The notes under the pieces are model-generated. The model saw nothing but the letters and a program-made list of their open reading frames with translations, was not told the origin of the DNA and made no database searches. A DNA stretch of 12,423 nucleotides, from the NCBI GenBank assembly GCA_002413665.1, contig DHXK01000262.1, positions 1 to 12,423 on the forward strand, given 5' to 3'. Shown here one piece after another: positions 1-4,736 of the stretch (positions within the stretch are counted from its first letter, which is position 1; the number at the start of each line of letters is the position of its first letter). A program made the position numbers and the translations under genes. Source of the stretch: Legionellales bacterium UBA5158. Its GTDB lineage: Bacteria > Pseudomonadota > Gammaproteobacteria > DSM-16500.

Positions 1-627
1 GTGCATAGGCAAAACATCACGCGGAGGAAGCAAGAAATTCATTACAGCAAACATTGCCTTTTTCATTTCACCAGCATAAAGCAAACCGCATAGTAAAATT
101 TTTCTTTCTTTGAAATTAATAATTAATGCCGCATCACTTTTTACACCATCTCGTTCGGGATCAGTTTTTAACTGAGAAGTATTGAGGAGTGTCCAGGTTT
201 TAGTATCGTCAGCGGGTGAAAAAGTTGCAATAAATGCGTAATAACAAAATAACTGATGCCATGCCAAATCAGTAATAACTGTTACTGGAATTTGATAAGT
301 AGCATCTGCTCCTACTGCTAAATGTGAAATAAAATGAGAGTGGGATTTTAAATATTCCTCTGCACGTTGCCATAGATTATTAAAGATTTCTGGTGAAATG
401 GGTTGATTAACAGTTCCCCAATCCACTTCATTAAGTGTAACTTCATCTTGAACGATAAAACGATCGAGTGGTGAGCGTCCTGTACGCTTGCCTGTAGTGA
501 CGGAAAGCGCGCCATTCTTTGCAAGCTTTCCTTCTTTACGTGACAAAGCGAGATCAAATAATACTCTTGCGGGTAAATTACGATGAACAGTATTCTTATT
601 ATCTGTTTGGGATATCATTTTGGACAT
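1..627 (-). CDS. pckA: Phosphoenolpyruvate carboxykinase (ATP), N-terminal part, cut by the window edge
   Basis: This enzyme converts oxaloacetate plus ATP to phosphoenolpyruvate, CO2 and ADP, the entry step of gluconeogenesis, in the cytosol. The visible 209 codons are open without interruption and run off the left edge. Family signatures are TGRSPLDRFIV (about residues 47-57), which resembles the TGRSPKDKYIV substrate-binding stretch of the ATP-dependent family, and YAGEMKKAMF followed by MNFLLPPRDVLPMH just before the edge, which is the conserved block preceding the kinase-type P-loop. The P-loop and metal ligands lie outside the window. I chose the ATG at 627 because GAGAGG sits about 7 bases upstream; a second in-frame ATG at 618 has no better site. 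The gene is transcribed away from higA, with about 314 bases between them. I see no convincing -35/-10 pair for it. Identity is firm; only completeness is unknown. Confidence 0.95.
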   Translation of the reverse strand, partial: MSKMISQTDNKNTVHRNLPARVLFDLALSRKEGKLAKNGALSVTTGKRTGRSPLDRFIVQDEVTLNEVDWGTVNQPISPEIFNNLWQRAEEYLKSHSHFISHLAVGADATYQIPVTVITDLAWHQLFCYYAFIATFSPADDTKTWTLLNTSQLKTDPERDGVKSDAALIINFKERKILLCGLLYAGEMKKAMFAVMNFLLPPRDVLPMH

Positions 628-854
628 TCTAGAACCTCTCACGATGATGGCGTTGACAAAAATCTTTTGGCAAGTAAGTCACTGCGACACTATGGATGTA
701 TCACAAGCTAGTCAGGTTAGGCAGCTTTTGCCAAAATTGTTGAGAGGAAGGCGCTGTTTAAAAGGCCAAATAGCAAAATGTATAACTTCATCTGGACGTT
801 CAATCTTGATAATTAAGGATACAAAAAACTATGCAAGGAGTATTAAGTAAATTG

Positions 855-911
855 TATGATATAAAACCAATTATAATCCAGCGTCTCATCTCAAGAACAA
901 TTTATATCATA
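855..911. repeat. 11-bp inverted repeat with 35-bp spacer
   Basis: TATGATATAAA at 855-865 is matched exactly by its reverse complement at 901-911. The right arm runs into the operator-like site at 906-922. It could be a partial second binding site facing the other way, or a weak RNA stem. The sequence is AT-rich, so chance is possible. Confidence 0.4.
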
Positions 912-922
912 TACCGGTATAC
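906..922 (-). promoter_or_regulatory. Second copy of the higA operator-like palindrome
   Basis: On the minus strand this reads GTATACCGGTATATGAT. It contains the perfect 12-bp palindrome TATACCGGTATA (910-921) and a -10-like TATGAT. It matches the site in front of higA (1274-1290) at 15 of 17 positions. The two differences are a symmetric pair (CCGG here, TCGA there), so both copies remain perfect dyads. It lies 20 bases beyond the higA stop codon, pointing toward pckA, whose start is 279 bases away. No good -35 is seen. By inference it is a second HigA binding site, either controlling a gene now lost or acting on the pckA side. Confidence 0.55.
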
Positions 923-941
923 GAGGTAAAATACTTTATTG

Positions 942-1244
942 TTATTTCTTTTTTTCTTTTAGCTGCTTTAATAATTTTATTGGTAGATGGGTTTTTCTAG
1001 CGTGCCATAAATCCCAATTACATTGAAGATTAAGCCAAAATTCGGGTTCCATTCCGAAAGCTTCCGAAAATGCCAAGGCTGAGTCTGCTGTCACCCCACG
1101 ATGCATATTGACGATTTCATTAAGTCGAGGATATGTCCATCCCAAATGTTCAGCCAATTGTTTTTGTGATAGCTCCAAAGGTTCCAAAAATTCTTTGAGT
1201 AAAATTTCGCCTGGATGTGTGGGCGGTCTAGTTTTTGAAGCCAT
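942..1244 (-). CDS. higA: HigA/VapI-family antitoxin, XRE-type DNA-binding protein, apparently without its toxin
   Basis: This 100-residue helix-turn-helix protein belongs to the HigA (VapI) antitoxin family. Such proteins bind and neutralise a HigB RelE-fold mRNA interferase and repress their own operon. The N-terminus THPGEILLKEFLEPL (residues 9-23) is the classic HigA opening. SQKQLAEHLGW (about 26-36) and the following TYPRLNEIVNMHRGVTADSA carry the helix-turn-helix, and the EPEFWLNLQ block follows. The length is normal for the family. The ATG is supported by AGGAA 8 bases upstream. In HigBA operons the toxin usually precedes the antitoxin, but the 398 bases upstream contain no HigB-like frame and the downstream side holds none either, so this is a solitary antitoxin in this window. 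It may serve as a plain regulator, or the toxin may have been lost. The C-terminus ends in a lysine-rich tail (LKEKKK). Confidence 0.9.
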   Translation of the reverse strand: MASKTRPPTHPGEILLKEFLEPLELSQKQLAEHLGWTYPRLNEIVNMHRGVTADSALAFSEAFGMEPEFWLNLQCNWDLWHARKTHLPIKLLKQLKEKKK

Positions 1245-1273
1245 TTATTAAGTTCCTAATATTTTAATTTTGA

Positions 1274-1303
1274 ATCATATATCGATATACAGAATAACTG
1301 CAA
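1274..1303 (-). promoter_or_regulatory. higA promoter with palindromic operator inside the spacer
   Basis: Reading the minus strand, a weak -35 (TTGCAG, 1303-1298) is followed after 18 bases by TATGAT (1279-1274), one mismatch from the -10 consensus. The perfect palindrome TATATCGATATA (1278-1289) lies in the spacer and overlaps the -10. That is where an autorepressing antitoxin such as HigA would block RNA polymerase. The ATG follows 30 bases downstream of the -10. The same 17-base motif recurs at 906-922. Confidence 0.6.
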
Positions 1304-1310
1304 TAAAATA

Positions 1311-1324
1311 ATGTAACATTACAT
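1311..1324. repeat. 14-bp inverted repeat (ATGTAA-CA-TTACAT)
   Basis: Two perfect 6-base arms surround a 2-base centre. The half-site TTACAT also makes up the palindrome in front of the copper peptide gene (4473-4484), but in a different arrangement. It lies upstream of the higA promoter. It could be a regulator site or chance in AT-rich DNA. Confidence 0.35.
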
Positions 1325-1329
1325 TATAG

Positions 1330-1476
1330 CGGGAAGAAGCATTTAAAAGTGAATATTTTAAAATCTCTATAAAAGAAGACGGACAACTTACAGAGTTTTC
1401 GAAACCGAGCATGAAGACAGTTCTTGATTACACTGCGGATGCGAATATCAATAGATCTAAAATGACAAGATTGTAA
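1330..1476 (+). pseudogene. Possible 3' remnant of an unidentified gene
   Basis: An open stretch of 48 codons ends in TAA at 1474 and is preceded directly by a TAG stop. Its composition looks protein-like (EEAFKSEYFKISIKEDG, later VLDYTADANINRSKMT), with charged and hydrophobic residues mixed as in a folded domain. There is no start codon until an internal ATG at 1411 and no ribosome binding site. I recognise no family. It may be the tail of a gene whose front was lost, or a chance open frame. Confidence 0.25.
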
Positions 1477-1489
1477 TGACTGATCATAA

Positions 1490-1657
1490 CATCACAAATC
1501 TATAATTCCTTGGAGCATGTTTTTTTCTGGAGACAAGCTTAAGGACTATGAGGGTTTTTTCACTAAAAACCCCAAATGTCTTAAAGCTGATCGTTGGTGT
1601 TATTTACACTCAACCTCAGCACAGCATTTAGCTGTCATTAAGTTATTTAACTGTTAA
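1490..1657 (+). pseudogene. Possible small gene or remnant, unidentified
   Basis: A frame open from 1490 contains an ATG at 1517 and would give 46 residues (start MFFSGDKLKDYEGFF, with Cys at residues 21, 28 and 46). GGAG lies only one base before the ATG, too close for a good Shine-Dalgarno sequence. It overlaps the end of the cupredoxin gene on the other strand by 15 bases. Nothing about it is recognised. Together with 1330-1476 it suggests this gap is debris of earlier genes. Confidence 0.2.
1552..1572. terminator. Hairpin downstream of the copper operon, weak terminator candidate
   Basis: GGGTTTTT (1552-1559) pairs with AAAAACCC (1565-1572) around a 5-base loop. A second small hairpin (ACAGC/GCTGT, 1621-1635) lies between it and the end of the cupredoxin gene. 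Neither is followed by a clear T run on either strand, so the terminator role is a guess from position. Both also lie inside the small open frame at 1490-1657. Confidence 0.3.
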
Positions 1658-2005
1658 TTTCCCTCGATACATTCCCATCTGACACGTAAATTCGTATTCG
1701 CCTGCCTTTTTTATATTTAGAGAAAGATCAACTGGTTCGTGCAGGGACAGTTGTTTGCTTATATTTAGTGACTGAAATATAACTGTTTCTGCGCAAGGAC
1801 TGGCGTCATCTCGAGTGAACCGTAATGTAATAGGGTGATTTATTTTTGCTTCGATATTTGATGGTTGATAAACGCCATCTTTAACTCTAATTTCTATAAG
1901 ATTATCTATTTTTATGGTGGCAACATGTGATTTGTTAATCCAGAACCACCAAATAATAAGACAGACTAGAGCTAGTCCTACTACATTTACCAGTAATGTA
2001 ATCAT
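1643..2005 (-). CDS. Membrane-anchored cupredoxin-like protein of a copper operon
   Basis: This 120-residue protein has one N-terminal membrane segment (about residues 3-22) that should leave the rest on the periplasmic face. A single cupredoxin-type beta-barrel domain (about 30-120) follows, of the short kind often encoded beside copper ATPases. Candidate metal ligands are Cys71 in SPCAETVIF and Cys108, Met110 and Met112 in FTCQMGMYRG; the latter is the usual end-of-domain loop of these proteins. The beta-strand pattern between them (NISKQLSLHEPVDLSLNI, GEYEFTC) fits the fold. Its ATG overlaps the copA stop in a 4-bp ATGA arrangement, so translation is probably coupled. The likely role is to accept or buffer copper leaving the ATPase, which is an inference from position and fold. 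The classical plastocyanin His-Cys-His-Met set is not present, so electron transfer is less likely than copper binding. Confidence 0.75.
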   Translation of the reverse strand: MITLLVNVVGLALVCLIIWWFWINKSHVATIKIDNLIEIRVKDGVYQPSNIEAKINHPITLRFTRDDASPCAETVIFQSLNISKQLSLHEPVDLSLNIKKAGEYEFTCQMGMYRGKLTVK

Positions 2006-4245
2006 GAATTTTCATCCATTGGTTTAAAGAAGCGTAATCGATTGGCATTGGTAACAACCGTGACTGATGATAAAGCCATCGCTGCACCTGCAATCATTGG
2101 GTTTAATAGTAGCCCAGTGAAAGGAAATAAAATGCCTGCCGCAATAGGAATGCCCATAATGTTATAGATAAATGCGCCAAATAAATTTTGTTTCATATTT
2201 CGAATAGTTTGTTGTGAAATAATAATCGCATCAGCGACACCCTGTAACGATCCACGCATTAAAGTAATCCCTGCGCTTTCGATAGCAATATCTGTACCTG
2301 TTCCAATCGCGAAACCTACCTCAGCTTGAGCTAACGCTGGCGCATCATTGATACCATCACCTACCATACCGACCGTTTCACCTTTTGTTTGTAATTCTAT
2401 AATTTTTCCTGCTTTGTCTTTAGGTAAAACCTCAGCCATAACATCGTTGATGCCAACTTGTGATGCAATGGCACGTGCAGTGATTTGATGATCGCCCGTT
2501 ATCATTATCACTTTTAATCCCATTTTTTGCAGGCGTTGAATGGCACTCTTAGAATCAGGTTTAATTGGGTCTGCAATAGTGAGAATACCGATAACTTTTT
2601 GTCCTATAGCTACGAATATGGGTGTTTGTCCAGATATGGCAAATTGATCTGCTTGCTGTTTTAAGTCACCTAGCTCGATATGTTGTTGTTCCATCAGACT
2701 GCGATTACCTAACCAAGTTTGTTGACCGTCGAGCACACCGCTGACACCCTGACCAGTAATGGCTTGGAAATTGGTAGCATTTAGTAAAGCAATCCCTTCC
2801 TTTTTCGCCGCAATAACAATGGCTTCTGCCAGTGGATGTTCTGAGCCTACCTCCAAGCTAGCCGCAAGCATTAAGACTTTCTTTGTGTCGTGATCATGTA
2901 CTGGATATACGCCAGTAACTTGCGGTTGTCCTTGAGTAATAGTTCCTGTCTTATCTAGTACGATAGTCGTCAGTTGTCCCGCTTGCTGTAAAGCATCGGC
3001 ATGGCGAATCAAAATTCCATACTCGGCTGCTTTACCAATCCCAACGGTCACTGAAATGGGGACGGCTAATCCTAATGCGCATGGGCATGCGATTACTAAT
3101 ACGGCCATGGATGTAACTAGCATATACGCAATCCTAGGTTCAATACCTACATTGAACCAAATGAGCGCGGTTACTATAGCGATAATTAAAACTGCCGGTA
3201 CGAAATAAGAAGATATTTTATCAGCTAAGCGAGCTAATGCAGGCTTTGAATTTTGCGCTTGCTGTACCATTTGGATAATTTGAGCAAGTACCGTTTCTTT
3301 ACCAATATGACTTGCTTTAAATATAAAACTCCCACTTTTATTGAGGGTGCCTCCAATGACCTTATCTCCCATTTTCTTTTCACTTGGCAATGGTTCGCCT
3401 GTTAACATGGATTCATCAACGTAAGATGATCCTTCAGTTAAAGCTCCATCGATGGGGATTTGTTCTCCAGGCCGAACACGGATCAGATCGCCAATTTGTA
3501 ATGTTTCAATGGGAACATCAATTTCTTCTGTACCGCGTATCAGACGAGCTGTTTTTGGTTGTAATTTCATAAGTCGTTGAATAGCTTGTGAGGTATGACG
3601 ACGGGCGCGAAGCTCAAGAACAGCGCCAAGATTAACTAATGCTATGATGATAGCGGCTGCCTCAAAGTAAACATGTTGTGCCATGGGTGGCAACAGAGAT
3701 GTAAATGCAATAGCAATCATAGAGTAGAGCCACGCGATACCAGCGCCTATGGCAATGAGTGTATCCATATTGGCTGTATGTACCCGCAAGGCTTTCCATC
3801 CACCAACAAAAAAATGGCCGCCGGAGTAAATTAAAACGCCTAATGTCGCCAATCCGAAAGCAAAGTTAGTCCAGTAGCCTAGCTCTGTTTGTAAAGAGGG
3901 GACGATATCGACTATGCCAAGGACAAACAAAGGGACACCTACAATGACGGCGACAACTGTTTTAGTTATTAGACTAGAGTAATAACGATGTTCAAGTGCT
4001 TCTTTCTGAGACTCATTCTGCTGTAATCCTTCTATGAGGGTGGCACCATAGCCAAGTTGCTCGATTGCCTGGATGAGCGTTTGAACAGGCACAGTATCAT
4101 TTGCTGATACGGAAACGGTGTGGTTAGCAAAATTCATTTTTGCATCTGTTACGCCAGGTACCGCTTGTAATGCGCTCTCTATTTTCACAACACAGCTAGC
4201 ACACCTGACGCCTGTCAGTACGAAAATAAAACTATTTGTCTTCAT
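2002..4245 (-). CDS. copA: Cu(I)-exporting P1B-type ATPase
   Basis: This inner-membrane pump hydrolyses ATP to move Cu(I) out of the cytosol. In the 747-residue form chosen here, one heavy-metal-binding domain carries Cys15-x-x-Cys18 (GVRCASC). The actuator loop TGEP is at 282-285, the transmembrane CPC metal site at 387-389, and the phosphorylated Asp431 in DKTGT. The nucleotide-domain His-Pro pair is at 470-471 and GDGIND has Asp630 and Asp634. The late membrane segments hold YN (FIYNIMG) and the Met/Ser-Ser site (MALSS), the residues that mark Cu(I) pumps rather than Zn/Cd pumps. An upstream in-frame GTG at 4272 would add 9 residues, but it lies inside a hairpin. The ATG at 4245 has AGGGA about 6 bases before it, so I prefer it. 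It is second in the operon, 70 bases after a Met/His-rich peptide gene, and overlaps the cupredoxin gene by 4 bp. No residue needed for activity appears to be missing. Confidence 0.95.
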   Translation of the reverse strand: MKTNSFIFVLTGVRCASCVVKIESALQAVPGVTDAKMNFANHTVSVSANDTVPVQTLIQAIEQLGYGATLIEGLQQNESQKEALEHRYYSSLITKTVVAVIVGVPLFVLGIVDIVPSLQTELGYWTNFAFGLATLGVLIYSGGHFFVGGWKALRVHTANMDTLIAIGAGIAWLYSMIAIAFTSLLPPMAQHVYFEAAAIIIALVNLGAVLELRARRHTSQAIQRLMKLQPKTARLIRGTEEIDVPIETLQIGDLIRVRPGEQIPIDGALTEGSSYVDESMLTGEPLPSEKKMGDKVIGGTLNKSGSFIFKASHIGKETVLAQIIQMVQQAQNSKPALARLADKISSYFVPAVLIIAIVTALIWFNVGIEPRIAYMLVTSMAVLVIACPCALGLAVPISVTVGIGKAAEYGILIRHADALQQAGQLTTIVLDKTGTITQGQPQVTGVYPVHDHDTKKVLMLAASLEVGSEHPLAEAIVIAAKKEGIALLNATNFQAITGQGVSGVLDGQQTWLGNRSLMEQQHIELGDLKQQADQFAISGQTPIFVAIGQKVIGILTIADPIKPDSKSAIQRLQKMGLKVIMITGDHQITARAIASQVGINDVMAEVLPKDKAGKIIELQTKGETVGMVGDGINDAPALAQAEVGFAIGTGTDIAIESAGITLMRGSLQGVADAIIISQQTIRNMKQNLFGAFIYNIMGIPIAAGILFPFTGLLLNPMIAGAAMALSSVTVVTNANRLRFFKPMDENS

Positions 4246-4269
4246 GCTGATTCCCTGCAAAAAATGAAC

Positions 4270-4293
4270 CACCCATTAAACCATTAATGGGTG
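4270..4293 (-). terminator. Perfect 10-bp stem-loop between the small peptide gene and copA
   Basis: CACCCATTAA (4270-4279) and TTAATGGGTG (4284-4293) are exact reverse complements around a 4-base loop. On the transcribed strand the stem is followed by GTTCA and then six T. This resembles an intrinsic terminator or attenuator with a displaced T run. It sits 23 bases after the peptide stop codon and ends 24 bases before the copA start. It could let the first gene be made in excess of the ATPase, or act as an RNA-stability stem. Confidence 0.55.
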
Positions 4294-4315
4294 AACTATA
4301 ATATTTTGTATTAAC

Positions 4316-4456
4316 TTATTGAGAATGATGTGATGCGTGATTTTTAGTTTGATCAGTATTGTTCATATTAGGTGAGTTCATCAGCCCGTCTGGCATTCCT
4401 TTACCAGCGGTTAATGCGATTAACCCAAGTGAGAATGCGGCATGAAACATAAACAT
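4316..4456 (-). CDS. 46-residue Met/His-rich membrane peptide heading the copper operon
   Basis: This short gene has an excellent ribosome binding site (AAGGAG, 7 bases before the ATG), which makes it real despite its size. The product opens with a hydrophobic segment (MFMFHAAFSLGLIALTAG, residues 1-18) that reads as a membrane anchor or uncleaved signal. A tail rich in possible copper ligands follows: Met21, Met26 and Met31, then His40, His43 and His44 before the end. It is first in the leftward copper operon, ahead of the Cu(I) ATPase and cupredoxin. The likely role is a periplasm-facing copper-binding or accessory peptide, inferred from composition and context. I do not recognise a named family. 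A decayed stretch with a similar Met/His-rich tail lies across the divergent promoter region, in front of the multicopper oxidase gene. Confidence 0.75.
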   Translation of the reverse strand: MFMFHAAFSLGLIALTAGKGMPDGLMNSPNMNNTDQTKNHASHHSQ

Positions 4457-4472
4457 GGTGATACTCCTTGTA

Positions 4473-4497
4473 ATTACATGTAATGTTTCTCAGTATA
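4473..4497 (-). promoter_or_regulatory. Promoter and palindromic operator candidate for the peptide-copA-cupredoxin operon
   Basis: On the minus strand a -10-like TATACT (4497-4492) is followed at about the expected start of transcription by the perfect 12-bp palindrome ATTACATGTAAT (4473-4484). The AAGGAG of the peptide gene comes next. No clear -35 is seen, which is common for activated promoters. A palindrome over the start site suits a copper-responsive repressor. It is not the CueR-type dyad (which has ACCTTCC/GGAAGG arms in a 19-bp spacer), and no regulator gene is in the window. Confidence 0.45.
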
Positions 4498-4608
4498 GCA
4501 TTATGTGACGCGCAGGCATCATGCAGTTAATTTTAACCATGAATGGATAAATGTAAGAAATTATACCCAACTGACACCCCGTTTTCGTTCATCTCACAGT
4601 AGGAGTTT

Positions 4609-4718
4609 ATGAGCGGCAAGCTTGGGCGTGATGTCATTACCTAAAGCAGATGGTGATGCTGATGAATGACTCAACTATGCCGTCAATGCACCATGATAAT
4701 CATGATCATTCTGAATAA
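4609..4718 (+). pseudogene. Decayed copy of the Met/His-rich small copper peptide
   Basis: A frame ending in TAA at 4716-4718 encodes NDSTMPSMHHDNHDHSE after a run of Met codons (ATG at 4650, 4656 and 4662), with no good ribosome binding site. Its end aligns at DNA level with the end of the 46-residue peptide gene on the other strand (ATCATTCTGAATAAG against ATCATTCTCAATAAG; CTGATGAA shared further upstream). Upstream, an AGGAG directly followed by ATG at 4609 and the shared CTTGGG and CATTA words suggest the same gene layout with the frame broken (that ATG reaches a stop after 11 codons). I read it as a degenerate sister gene that once led the oxidase operon. A still-translated His-rich peptide of about 22 residues is a less likely alternative. 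Confidence 0.4.
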
Positions 4719-4736
4719 GATTCTGGAGAGTATTTA

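Larger units (their letters stand above)
628..941. other. Intergenic stretch between pckA and higA, no convincing gene
   Basis: These 314 bases hold the pckA ribosome binding site at the left end and a palindromic operator-like site at 906-922. An 11-base inverted repeat (TATGATATAAA at 855-865, its reverse complement at 901-911) is separated by 35 bases. A plus-strand frame of 76 codons (620-850) starts inside pckA, has no ribosome binding site and no family resemblance, and I do not call it. A 29-codon hydrophobic minus-strand frame starting MRRWIIIGF also lies here without a clear Shine-Dalgarno sequence. No HigB-like toxin could be read in any frame. Confidence 0.6.
4457..4736. other. Divergent intergenic region between the two copper transcription units
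   Basis: It holds the leftward promoter/operator (4473-4497), the decayed small-peptide copy (4609-4718) and the GGAGAG ribosome binding site of the oxidase gene (about 6 bases before its GTG). I could not find a convincing rightward -35/-10 pair. TATACC at 4562-4567 is a possible -10 without a partner. Confidence 0.5.

Noticed and set aside
620..850. 76-codon plus-strand frame overlapping the pckA start
   Set aside because: It begins inside pckA, has no ribosome binding site, and the product resembles nothing; the region is better read as upstream DNA of pckA.
3384..3572. 62-codon plus-strand frame within copA
   Set aside because: It lies entirely opposite the conserved actuator region of the ATPase and is explained as a shadow.
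4246..4272. GTG at 4272 as the copA start
   Set aside because: It lies within the stem of a perfect hairpin and has no Shine-Dalgarno sequence, while the ATG at 4245 has AGGGA at good spacing and starts right at the metal-binding domain.
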